From Sebastes aleutianus (lineage: Eukaryota > Chordata > Actinopteri > Perciformes > Sebastidae): a stretch of DNA of 64,000 nucleotides. A program made the position numbers and the translations under genes. Below, piece after piece: positions 11,603-23,029 of the stretch (its first letter is position 1; each line of letters opens with the position of its first letter). The notes under the pieces were generated by a model. The model was not told the DNA's origin and made no database searches. It was given only the letters and a program-made list of their open reading frames with translations. The stretch lies in the NCBI GenBank assembly GCA_916700875.1, contig CAKAKS010000060.1:31865528-31929527 (forward strand), read 5' to 3'.

Positions 11603-12742
11603 ATGGCTGATGTTTTCAAAAGCCTGAACCTCCTTGAGACCCTCAAAGAGTCCATGGAGCACAATAAGTTATCAGATGTCAAGGATGCAGTGGAAGATCT
11701 CCTGATCAGCAGGATCAATTTAGCGGTGATAGGGGACCGTGGGGATGAAAAAGCCACCTTCATAAACTCCCTCCGTGGCCTCAGTTCTGGGGACGATGGA
11801 GCCGCTCCGTCTCCGTCCCCCGTTGCCCCGGAGGAAGTGGCGGGCTACCCAAACCCTAAACACCCCGACTTTCGCATGTGGGATCTGCCACCTGTCCCGT
11901 CCACCTCTCCATTTGAACCCGAGGGATACATGGATAGAGTTAAGTTTTCCCGCTACAATGCCGTCTTCATGACATTCACACAGGCGCCCCAACCAAACAG
12001 TGTGGTGGTGTTCCTTGAGGCCCGGTCACTGCAGCGACAAACCGTGTACTTCATTCTCTTGGCTTCAGCAAAAGGCACAGAAAAAAGCCTGGAAGAAAAG
12101 AGGAAAGCCAGTTTGGAGGTGCTGACATCACAGGGCGTGGCGCTGCCTAAAGTCTACCTGGTGAGACCCTCCACCCTGGAGAAGTTTGACTTCCCTGGCC
12201 TACTGGAGGACATGGGAAGAGACCTTCCAGAGATCCGAGCCCACGCCCTTCTCTTGGCTCTTCCGACGCTTACCTCCACCCTGGTCACTCAGAAAAAGGA
12301 GGCATTCAAAGCGCTAGTATGGGCCGCCGCATCGCTATCTGGCGGGGTGTCGGCTATTCCTGTTCCCCTCGTGGCCTCCATGGTGGACTCAAGTGTAGCA
12401 GTGCGGATTCTAACCAAAGCACAATTATCTCTGTGCCTGGACGATGAATCGGTCGAGCGACTGGCCCGACAGCGAGGCATGGAACCCACAAGACTTAAAG
12501 GGCTGCGGACTTGCGTACTGTCAGTGGAGGTCACCAAAGGTGAAGTGAAAAAGCGGCTGGCGGCGGCAGAAAAGGACTTGGCCACAGTTTCGTCAAAGCT
12601 GGTGGAGATGGCGATGCCCAGACACGCCCGTTCGGCCAGCCGCTCCTTCGCCGCCATGCTACAAGCCTTAAACGGCGCCATTGACGAAATGGCGGCTGAT
12701 GCTGAGAAGATAGTGGCTGCTGCTCTTGGGGAGGAAAAGTGA
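11603..12742 (+). CDS. Immunity-related GTPase (IRG) family protein with degenerate GTP-binding motifs
   Basis: A 379-residue protein in a single coding exon. The ATG at 11603 follows an intron acceptor by 2 nt. IRG proteins are cell-autonomous immune GTPases of about 400 residues. The IRG pattern is visible in the N-terminal helices (LNLLETLKESMEHN), in LAVIGDRGDEKATFINSLRG (residues 40-59) at the P-loop position, in MWDLPPV at the switch-II (WDLPG) position, and in a C-terminal helical half containing ALPTLTSTLVTQKKEAFKAL. The P-loop has lost the second glycine (Glu49) and the Ser/Thr after the lysine (Ala51). The G3 glycine is proline, and the TKxD-type base-recognition motif is not recognisable. 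By these signs it is a quasi-GTPase like vertebrate IRGQ rather than an active enzyme; that comparison is inference. The codon frame is intact and GC-rich against an AT-rich background, which argues for constraint. Its 3' UTR is cut by the left edge of the A/B duplication. Confidence 0.88.
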   Translation: MADVFKSLNLLETLKESMEHNKLSDVKDAVEDLLISRINLAVIGDRGDEKATFINSLRGLSSGDDGAAPSPSPVAPEEVAGYPNPKHPDFRMWDLPPVPSTSPFEPEGYMDRVKFSRYNAVFMTFTQAPQPNSVVVFLEARSLQRQTVYFILLASAKGTEKSLEEKRKASLEVLTSQGVALPKVYLVRPSTLEKFDFPGLLEDMGRDLPEIRAHALLLALPTLTSTLVTQKKEAFKALVWAAASLSGGVSAIPVPLVASMVDSSVAVRILTKAQLSLCLDDESVERLARQRGMEPTRLKGLRTCVLSVEVTKGEVKKRLAAAEKDLATVSSKLVEMAMPRHARSASRSFAAMLQALNGAIDEMAADAEKIVAAALGEEK

Positions 12743-12999
12743 AATCAAATGTTTTTTTCTCTGTGTAATGTTTCCTGTTAATGTGTGGTTTACCTTTACT
12801 TTTATGTTTTGGGATATAATTAAACACTTTATTTACACAAAACTTCAGAAACCTTTGATACATTTTCACTCTTTTTGATGAGCCTGGAATTATTAAAAAG
12901 GTAAATACTGCATAAGTTCTGCACATATATGCTGTAAGCTGCTCAGTGCCTGTTAAAAAAGACTTAGTACTTCCTGAACAGTGGCTTTCACTACTAACA

Positions 13000-13252
13000 A
13001 AAGGATTAAATAGCGGAAGTGAGAGAGCGTTGCATGCATACTGTAGCAAACAAGTTGAAAGGAAAAAATACTTTATCAGCTTCATCAGTATAACTATAAA
13101 TGATTGTGTTCCCCGGCTTGCATGATTGGCCATGCAAATTTTTGCAAGATTTTAAGTCAACTGTGAAAACTTCCTTTTTTTTAAATCTGCGGCTACTCTT
13201 ACTTTAGGAGGGATGGTGTGTGCTGCAGACTGCTGTAAGTGGATTCTTTAAG
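13000..13252 (+). promoter_or_regulatory. Putative promoter and 5' non-coding exon of CD22-like copy A, with octamer
   Basis: A donor (TTTAAG then GTAAGA) ends an upstream exon at 13252, and the acceptor at 14343 opens the signal-peptide exon. Upstream are a CCAAT-type ATTGG, the exact octamer ATGCAAAT at 13132-13139, and Ets/PU.1-like motifs (GCGGAAGTGAG near 13013 and CTTCCTTTT near 13170). ATGCAAAT is the classic Oct-1/Oct-2 element of B-cell promoters. Its use here is inferred from position. The transcription start is unknown. Confidence 0.5.
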
Positions 13253-13629
13253 GTAAGAACAAACTTATTTTTGTATCTTTCAGTCTAAAATATTTCCTCT
13301 ATATGACTGCCTAATTTAACTGAAAAGTCACGTCAGTCTGTAAAGGTTTATCTCGATCATCAAGGTGGTACAATGTCTGTCTAGAGAAAGTTTTGATTTG
13401 AACTGAAATTTGAGGGGACCAAATCTGTAAAATAAATGTACTGAACTGTTTGCACTCTAAATATACTGTGTGGTGTATCATGGCTCTTCTTTGAATGCAC
13501 GGCTGGTGAAGCAGACAAAAGTGATTTTAAACAAACCGTCATATTTTGGGTATTAAAGGAAAGAGAAACTGAACCTGAAACCTGAAGTATCAAAATGTAA
13601 TGTTTGGGCTCTGCTGTATCAAGACACAA

Positions 13630-13980
13630 TAACTATACCCCCGCGACAACGTAGTCGGGGTTGTATAGTGCTCCGTGTGTCCGTCCTTCTGTCTGTCCGT
13701 CTGTCCGTCCGTCCTTCCGTCCGTCCTCGTTTCCGGAGTAGAACTCGGAAACTATTTAACTTAGGAACTTCAAATTTGGTACGATGGTTGACAGTGTGGT
13801 CTAGTTGTGCCTTTTGGGGTTTTTAGGGTGCCCTATATTTTTTGATAATAACAAGCTAGATTGTGCTCAATAGACTAATTCCATTAGTTCGAAAAATGGC
13901 AAAACTTTTGGCCCGACTTTAGTAGGGTTCAAGCAGTGAGGGGGGTATGTGAGCCATGCTCACTTTGCCTTGTTAAAACT
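13630..13980. repeat. Dispersed repeat with CTGTCCGTC short tandem run
   Basis: ACTATACCCCCGCGACAACG followed by TAGTCGGGGTTGTATAG forms an imperfect palindrome, then a CTGTCCGTCCGTC run, then a body ending TGAGCCATGCTCACTTTGCC. Block B keeps the body (34424-34690) but lacks the tandem CCGTC run. It sits in the intron upstream of the signal-peptide exon. Confidence 0.55.
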
Positions 13981-14521
13981 GCCCTGCAACAAAACATTTA
14001 ACCTCAATATTTTGTTTTTCTCTCATCTTTTTTTAATTAAAACATAATGTGTAATTCTGCTAGTTGAGTAAGAAAAGATAACTTATATTTTTGCAATGCT
14101 GGAGAATTCCATACAATCTTGAAATGAGGAACAAAATGCAGACCAGTCAAACAACTGTCAGAAAAAGAATAAAAATGAGGAAGAAGAACCATCTTGAGAA
14201 GTAGCTGATTTGCATCGTATAAATGACTAAAAACCTACCCGGTAACAAGGCTAGTTTACAGTTTAAAAAAAGGAAGAAAAAAAAGCAGCTCACTGTTGTT
14301 CATAATGTATATATTAATGTACAGACCTGTTTTTGTGTTTCAGATATCAAGCTTTAGTGCCACACGAAAATGAATGCTCAGACAGTCGTGTGGTTGTTAT
14401 TTCTGGCTCTAATAAAAAGTAGGAATTTTATTACTCCACTATAATAACAATGTAATAATAATTAACATTTGCATTAGTCACGTACGTTACCTGACTTTTC
14501 CACTTTGTTTCACCACCACAG

Positions 14522-14933
14522 ATTTGTCTTGTGTCGACAAACGAATCTTCTTCACACTAGAAGACAGTCACCTGACCTGCTACAGAAGGGTCCTGCATTG
14601 AAATCAAATGCAGAGTCACTCATCCTGTTAATGATCTTGATGCATACTGGTTTTGGTTAAAGAATGCAAGTTGGGAAGACAACAAATATTCTGGCACTGC
14701 CATTTACAGCACAGATAGTGTAAAACGTGCTGTCAGTCCAGACTTTGCAGACAGAGTGACATATATCGGCTCTCCATCTTCAAATTGGAACAATCATCCT
14801 CAAACCTCACCAAAGCCACTGTGTAGTATTTTAATCTGCGACCTGAAAAAAACAGATAGTGGAAACTATTCTTTCAGATTTGAAGGAGGGAGCTTTTGGA
14901 TGACTAAACCAGCAGTGATCCTCACTGTTAAAA
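14522..14933 (+). pseudogene. Copy A V-set exon with +1 frameshift
   Basis: 412 nt against 411 in copy B. The difference is one extra C in a CACCTGACCTGC stretch (B reads CCTCTGACTGC). Two other length changes are triplets (3 nt each) and cancel. After the frameshift the original frame is still open and keeps the Siglec pattern, including the E-strand CSILICDL and the F-strand DSGNYSFRFEGG with its arginine. The lesion is therefore recent or an assembly error. Confidence 0.85.
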
Positions 14934-15534
14934 GTAAGTACAACGATCAGAACACTGAAAGAAATTTTCAGAAAATACATAAATAAAATGAGTTATGCAA
15001 ACATTGAGATGAGCTGGTCTAGAGGCAGAAATGATTAGATTGATTGAATTAAGATTCAATAATATGATGAAGAAAAACATTTTAAGAATATTTTTCATAT
15101 TTTTTAAAATTGTGAAAATAAGTTTGTCGATAAAAAGTCATACTTTTACAGGAATAAAGTTTTGATTTTAAGATAGAATGTCGTACACACATAAAAAAAA
15201 AATATTTGACAAGAACCCTGTCAAATTTTGAGTAAATATTTTGAGAATTGGAAAGTAAGTTGTAATAGTATGTGAAAACAATTACATTATGACAAAACTC
15301 TTTTTTGAGAAAGTCATGATTTTATATGTATTTATACATTTATATTTTTAAATATCAGCAAAAAGAATCCGAATGGGGATAGTCCTCCCTCCCTCTTCTG
15401 TGTCACTGGGCTTCTGATATCATATTGATGGCAAGACAAATGATCTTAAATCAGTTCAGAGATTTTGAAATGACTCAACATCTGATCTAATTTAGACTTA
15501 TTTTGTGGGTAAGAGGATGGAAATATTTAAGATT

Positions 15535-16253
15535 AGGTATGTCAATAATTAACCGTTAACCGTCATTAAGCATTTTTACCGATTAACGCTATCGGTTAAA
15601 ACGGTTAAAAGAAATGTTAATAATTAACTGAAATGTTGAGCGGCTCAGAGGAGCGCCTCGTCTCTTTACGGAGAAAAGCTGGTCCACCTTAACATCCCAC
15701 ATTAAGAGGCGGAGCCGGAGTTGCAGGATACAGGAAGTCAGCTCCGAGCTCTGGCTCGCTTGAGCGGAGCGGAGGAGTTGTAGTTTCGTAGCATTTATTC
15801 ACTGATAAATAAACTAGACACACTGATACACCTACGTTCACAGCTAGAACGCCACCAACAACCTCACACTCACCGCCAACACACACACACACGGTCTGTT
15901 GGCCACTCGCTAAAGTTACACAGACTACGTGTGGCGGCGGTGGCGAGCACGAAGCCTCCGGCAATGCTAGAGCTGCTAACGTAGCACAAACACACACACT
16001 GTTTGTTGGCCACTCGCTAAAGTTACGCCGGGCAGACACACAGCTGACAACCTGCTGAACTAAACTAAATGTGCGGTGGAGACTTTTACTGGGAAAGTGG
16101 CTGCATGTCCGCGACACTACACGCAGCATCGTAGCTGCTAAGTTAACGCTCCCGGACGGTGAACTGGGGACTCCCGTCAACCAATATCTGTTGTGCTCCT
16201 GCAGCTGGTACATCGCTGCATGCGAGGCACAAATCTTGTCGGTTAACGGTTAA
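15535..16253. mobile_element. DNA element with TTAACCGTTAACCG ends, block A copy
   Basis: Begins AGGTATGTCAATAATTAACC and ends GTCGGTTAACGGTTAAGAAC, with inverted TTAACCGTTAACCGA at both ends. Block B has the same element at 36131-36843, so it predates the duplication. Minus-strand open frames inside it (around 15689-16213) are low-complexity and not treated as genes. Located in the intron after the V-set exon. Confidence 0.6.
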
Positions 16254-18838
16254 GAACATTTTTCAAAATTAGTATATGGTCAGTATATATGAGTATATAT
16301 AATGAGTATAACGGATCTTCTCCATCCCCCATATTCACACCAAAGCTGACAGGTTGCTATACCTAGTGTTGCCCAATTTGATTGACACCAAATATTCCAA
16401 TCAGTGCGTCCAATCCAATCAGTCGTCATAAAAGTAGCCCAATATTTTAAGATCTCTATCTTATAAATATATGGAAACTATCTCATGATTATGAGATTTT
16501 ATCTCAAAATTATTATCTTTATTTTAAGTCGCTAGAAAAGAATAAGAAAATATCATCTAATGTGCCTCCTGCTTTAATTGGAACTCTGAATCTTTGGTTC
16601 CACAAGTTTGAACTACTACTAGTAACTAGTACTATATGTAACTATAGGTACAAAATGTTTAAGGCAGAATAAATATTAATGCATTTTTCTTTTAAAATGT
16701 TTTATTTGTACTGTATTGATCATCATTTAATAACACTGTCTATTCTGTATATGCATTACATGTCTGCTGATATTGTCTCATTTTCCTATTTTCAGATAAT
16801 CCATGCCCAATCACTTTTGAGAAACCACCTGTCGTAAACGAATCTGCCACCACAACACTCACATGCTCCACTTCAACTTCATGTCGTTCAAACCTACAAA
16901 TTCAAGAGTCAACACAAATGTCCTCATCACTGCCCTCAGAGCTTCAACAAATATGGGGAAAACAGAAAAGCACCACGCGCAAATTTACAATCAACTGGCA
17001 GGATGACGGAAAGGAGTTTTCATGCCAAACAGAAAATAATGAAGACAAATATTTGGTTCGGAATATCACAATGAATGTTGAATGTAAGTTCATAACGTTT
17101 ATTTATGTCATGTCTACTATCACAGTGGTCATATTTACTACTGATGTAAACAAACAGTCTGTGATCCAAATGCAAACTAAGGGTTGATCCTGCACCCACA
17201 ATTAAAACACACATTTGGGACCCTCTCAAATTGATTGACAGGAGCTAATACTGGGAAACATACATTCCTACATGTGGAACTGTGATCAGTTGAGAAGTGC
17301 ACATTATAACTTTTTTTGTTAAGAACTAATACTATATACCTCTCAGACCACTTTAGAAAAAACTTCACTGGGACTAAAATCGAATACAGTTTGGCTCTAT
17401 TCTTCTACATATTTGATTTCTGTAAACAATCCTCCTACTGTAGGCTTTACTGTGTGTTGACTGATTTCTTCTGACTTTTGACTCCGGACACAGATAGTCC
17501 CAAAGAGGTATTGGCTGAAATAAGCCCTGGAAACGTCGTGGAAGGACAATCTGTGACTCTCACTTGCTCTGCCAAAGGACGTCCTGACCCCGCCTTCACC
17601 TGGTTTAAAAACAATCAAAGCGGAGTTAGGGCAACAGAGGCAGTATGGGAGATCACATCAATTGAGGAGTCACAGAATGGAGAATACCATTGTGAAGCTC
17701 AAAACAAACGTGGGACAATTAAATCAAAACCAGTCTCTATTAATGTTACATGTGAGTACTTCAACTCCTGTAATACTGCTGTAATTTTTCGACATTTTGC
17801 TATGGTATTTGTCCAAACAAAATATTGTAAAATCGTAAATCATCTGAATCAGCCTAAAGAAATAATGAAATCTTCTGTTTCAGATGCGCCTGAAGTTGAG
17901 GTGATCGGGTCGTCTGCTTCCGTGGTTAAACAAGGAGATGAAATGACTTTGACGTGTAATGTGAAGAGAAGCAACCCACAACCTCACACCTACGTTTGGT
18001 TTAAAAATGGGAAAGCTATTGGTCATGAGCAGACACACCGGTATGTTGTTGAAAGAATCGAGCCTGAGGACAGAGGCTCCTACACATGTGCAGCCACTAA
18101 CACTGTGGACACTGGACAATCAACGCCACTTGAGATTCAAGTTGAATGTAAGTTTCACAGTTCCTTGTGCTGCATGTATGTTAAAAGAATTGATGGTGAC
18201 AGTGAAAAGAAAATGAATCCACAGGCTGTATCACCATAGAAAGCATACTAAAAGTTATTTCTTTGTTCCAGATGGCCCGAGGAAGACAAACATTTCCAGC
18301 AGTGAAGAGGATAAAAAAGTGAAAGTTGGTTACACTCTGACATTCTATTGTACCACTGATGCCAATCCTACCCCGTTGGGATATTCCTGGTACCGATACA
18401 ACATCCATAAACAGATTGACTCCTCACAGTGGAAGTCCAAGACAACTCCTGAAAATGAACTACGTTTGGAGAGGGTACAAAGAGCAGATGAAGCATGTTA
18501 CAAGTGCAACGCAACCAACCGCATCGGTACAGGAGAGGATAGTGAGCCGGTGTGCATACAAGTACTCTGTAAGTAGCTTTGACATCCTGTTTGAGTATTA
18601 GGAAGTCAGCATTTACACCTGATTGACACAAAATATCATCACTTTTATCATCAATTAAATTTTTTTTATTTTATTTGTCTTCTTTCAAAGGTAAATAGTT
18701 CAACGTCTTGGGAAAATAGCTTATTTGCATTCAGTTAACCTAGATGAGAAGAATCAACTCTCATATTTGTATGGTTCATGTGAAAACTAAAACTCAAAAA
18801 TGACATGTTGTACAGTATATCATTTGTTTAATCCATAC

Positions 18839-19274
18839 TAGGGATGCACCGATACCACTTTTTTCAGACCGAGTACAAGTACTTACATTTGGGTACTCGC
18901 CGATACCGAGTACCAGTACTCGTACTTCTTTGTGCCTAAAACCCTCGTTAACAGCCAGCTGGAGGGTGTGAGCGACACACGGCAGGCTGGGGAGTCCCGC
19001 ATACGAGGGTGTGGACTGTCCTTAGTGCACCCCAACCGCGTCGTGCCCCCAGGGCACTAATCCTTACAATTCACCACCGGCCCGTCTCGCCCGCATCGTC
19101 GGGGAGGTGGAGCGTGAGCGCGTGCGATAAGACCCGAAAGATGGTGACGTTAACGTCACGCTGCCATAAAGTGGTATCGGTGCCGTTGTATCGGAGCCGT
19201 TTTGCGAGTACGAGTACATGAGCACAGTATCGGACCTGACACCCGATACTGGTAACGGTATCGGTGCATCCCTA
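18839..19274. mobile_element. hAT-type non-autonomous element with 8-bp target duplication
   Basis: TAGGGATGCACCGATACC at the left and GGTATCGGTGCATCCCTA at the right are inverted ends. ATCCATAC flanks both sides (18831-18838 and 19275-19282), the 8-bp duplication typical of hAT. In block B the left end remains at about 40277, but the right end and flank are deleted. Confidence 0.85.
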
Positions 19275-19527
19275 ATCCATACAATTCACCATTTTTCAAT
19301 GAGCAGTCCCAGCCAAGAAATAATACGGCACATAACCCCATGGCAAATTGTTGTTTTTGCACTTCAGATTCTGTACGGATTAAATAGACAAGATTTAATC
19401 TGTTAATCAGTGAATTTAAGAGATGCTGCTTGGCGGACTTTGTTATCTTTGGACACAGCCAGGCTAGCGGTGTCCAGTCTTTGTGCTAACCTAAGTTTAT
19501 ATGCTGCTAGTTGTAGCCTATATGCCT

Positions 19528-20143
19528 AGTTCACACTACATGACTTTAGCCCTAATTTTCCACTCACCTACAGTTTTTTGAAGCCCCCCGACAAAAGCCC
19601 CAGATCAGAGGTAAATCGGCGTTGGCTTGGCGCTCACACATTGGCGCTTGAGCGCTATGTGTGAACTGTTTAAAGATGCGAGCATCGCGGACTCATTCCT
19701 GATATCTAGCAAGCTATATATCTGGATCTGTCGGGGAGCTACAGCCAACGAGAGCACAAGACACGGGTTGAGGGGAAACCTGGCGGAGGGGTCGCCTGTA
19801 CCTGTGTGTGCCATGTGTTGCATTTGAAACACGGACCGAAGGTGTTGTTGCCCCTACGGTGTTGGATGTTTGAATTATAAAACATAACACATGGCACAGT
19901 GACTGATCTACATACTGTAGGGGAAATAGTAAAGACGTGTGGAAACAGGCTATATGATTATGACAAAGCTAGTTTCGAGACTTCATCGTGAATTTTCTCC
20001 TGGTGAAAGATCTTGTAGTGTGTGATCCCCCTGTTGTCAGTCATGTAATGTGAAAACCACGACTTTAAGACTCCGTTTACAAGACAGCAAGTTGTGTAGT
20101 GAACAATACAGCGATCTGACTTTGAAAGTCGTGTAGTGTGACT
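19528..20143. mobile_element. Miniature element with AGTTCACACTACATGACTTT ends, block A copy
   Basis: Left end AGTTCACACTACATGACTTT and right end AAAGTCGTGTAGTGTGACTT are inverted. Block B has the same element at 40737-41349 with right end AGTCGTGTAGTGTGAACT. Non-coding, intronic, older than the duplication. Confidence 0.7.
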
Positions 20144-23029
20144 TTGGCTTTTTATATTCAACAGACAGACGTGAGTGACATCGATCTTTTCATCTAACTC
20201 TCCGTCAGAGAGCGAATAAGCATATTTTCTAAAATGTCAACCTCTTCAGTGTTTAAGCTTTCAGGACACAAGTTGACCTCCTGTTCATGGACTGCTGCTA
20301 TAATATCATGTTAAAAAAATCCTCCTGTAAATCACACAGCTGCTTCCTCTCTACAGATGCTCCAACCGAACCTACACTGACCATGGCTACTGAGGTCAGG
20401 GAAGATCAAACCATCACCATCAGATGCACTGTTGAAAGCTTCCCACCGTCAACTCTCACCTTGAGAAGGACTTCCGAATCAAATTCTCAGTCTTCAGAAT
20501 GGCATTTCACTGAACCCGATAATTATTATGGGTCCCCCAACACTCTCGTACACACATTTAATGTCACTTCAACCCACAAAGGCTTTTATACCTGTGACGC
20601 CACGAACAGCGAAGGTTCAAAGACGAGCACAGAAAGGAAGTTGGTGGTGATATGTGAGTAATTCAGTGGTGCATTGTCTTTTTGCTAATCAAACAAATCA
20701 TCAAAACTTTCCATGAAGTTGTCATTTAATATCAGTAAGAGAAGAAAAGCAGCTACAAAGTAGATCTTTATCATCTATTCTTTCCATGTGGTTCTGATTG
20801 AGTCATAATGTACACATAAAAATGGTCCACCAGAGTCTGACATCAAAACTACGCCCATAGCAACGGCCTGTTATACATAGCAACGGTCTGCCATAAAGAA
20901 ATAGCAGACCGTAGAACGCCGTGATTGACCAATCAGAATTGAGTATTCAACAAAGCCGTGTAACAATGAAATGTATTGTATTGTTACAGGTGCACACGTT
21001 AATGTGTTCCCGTATTTATAAAGTCTAGAATGTACTTCTAAAGTAAACAAGGCCATTCATTATAACTGACATAATCCGACAGTTTAGATCTGACCCTTCT
21101 CTTGTTTACTATATTTTTGGTAAATGCAGACCGTCCCAAAGGCGTGACCGTACAAGCTGAGCCTGCCCTTGTTGTGAATGAAAACCAGTCGTTGACGCTA
21201 AGTTGCAGTGCCGAGTCCCACCCACCGGTGACCTCTGTCACCTGGATGAAGATGATTGATGGGAAGAGTGAAATCCTCCGGGAGAATCAGACCTTCACTG
21301 TAAAGTCTGTCGGTCCTTCTGACAGCGGACTGTACAGCTGTACAGCCAGTAATGGCTTTGGAACTGGAAACTCACAGCAAGCTGAGGTTAAAGTCAAGTG
21401 TGAGTAGACTGATGACGAACTAGGAGATACAACACATTATTGCAAATATTTTAAATGTGGATTGGGCCGTCTGAGAGCAAAAACATAATATACAGGAGTC
21501 CTTAGATTAGATTCTTTATAACCCCCAAAGTAGATAGCAATATGACACAGAAAATAAGACTTTTATTTAAGTATTAAAAGCACTGTACACTTAACTACCG
21601 TTAGCAAAAGGAGGATTTAAAGGCATTGAGAAAGTGGCAGTTTAAGTGGCAATTTTCTACAACAGATTGTAATGTTTAGAGAAAATATGGAAGTTGATTC
21701 AGTGATTGATGTTAAAGGTATCCTGTGGAGTTTACTTGTTAACAAAGTTATGTTTGCATTCAGTGTCTCTCAGCAAAACATACTGTGCATCCACATAGCC
21801 TCAAAAACATTCTGAATGTTGAAATCCATCGTCATTTGCAATGTAAATATTTGGAATAATTTAAATCTTGCATTGTTTAGATCCACGTTGGCTGCCGATT
21901 TTCTAGCGCATTGCTAGATTTCTTGGTGCGATACCGCTACCAACTGTCAATAACCGAAGTAACCTGGAACGTGGCAGGAATGTGCATTGCAAAAGCATTC
22001 CTCCATAGTGCTAGTAGATGCCAAAATCTCCGAGGGTACCTTTAAATGTGATGTAGACAATAACTTGGTCGACAAATCACATCTATGCCCTTAATTCCTC
22101 CAAAATAAAAATAACGACCACAACAATGTTTATGATAGGGTTCTTTTTATTAAATTGTTGAGAAAAAAATAAGGTCCAATGAGTATTTTTAAAGTCACTG
22201 TGTGTAGAATTTATATGTGATTATAGCATATTTCAGTTGTTCTTGTTGTGGCATATGTTAAAGGGTGTTGGCAGTTCATTGCTTTGCCACAGGGGGATGC
22301 CAAAAGGAACATTTCAAAATCCACACATAGTAGCTTTAAATGATCTTTTCATTCGTGCTGTCGTTCCTGTATGATCTTTGAACACTGAGGAGATATCGAG
22401 TAAATCATTTTGTCCTGCTTCCCTTTCCCCCTAAATGTCCTTGCTTAGATGCTCCAAAACACACAAAGATCACGAGAACAGCCGAGCAGCAGCAGCCTGA
22501 CGGGACGAGGTCTGTGATGCTGAGCTGCAGCAGTCAAAGCTATCCCCCCGTCACAGAGTATTCATGGTACAGGAAAATGACGGAAAGGGATGAAAGAGTG
22601 TCTGAGCATCAGAAGCACACAGTGTATTCAGACCAACCGGGAGACTACTACTGCACTGCAAAAAATGAAATAAATCAAAGCTCGTCGGACCCACTCCCTC
22701 TGTTTCATAGTGAGTGAATTTCAAGGCCACGTGTCTGTATGTGTACTGTATCTCACTGGAGACGTGTCGGAGGTTTTGTGAAATCAGACTTTCCAAAACA
22801 CTTCTTTTTTTTTTTGGAGAACATTTTGAAACTATGATACTTGTTCGCACATCTGTGTCTATATACTGATGCTCTGTCTCTTTTAACCACAGGAGGCTTG
22901 ATTAAGAAACTGCTCATCGTCCTTTTTTTTATTATCCTGCTCATCCTTATCTTAATTGTCTTGGTCTTCAGGTAAAGTCAGAAAACAAATACATTTCACA
23001 GATGATTTTGCATGTGTAATTGGCATTTA

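Noticed and set aside
12531..13133. 200-codon minus-strand frame
   Set aside because: Antisense to the IRG coding exon and its 3' flank, with no domain.
15689..16213. 174-codon minus-strand frame
   Set aside because: Lies inside a miniature transposon, is low-complexity, and is broken in the block B copy.
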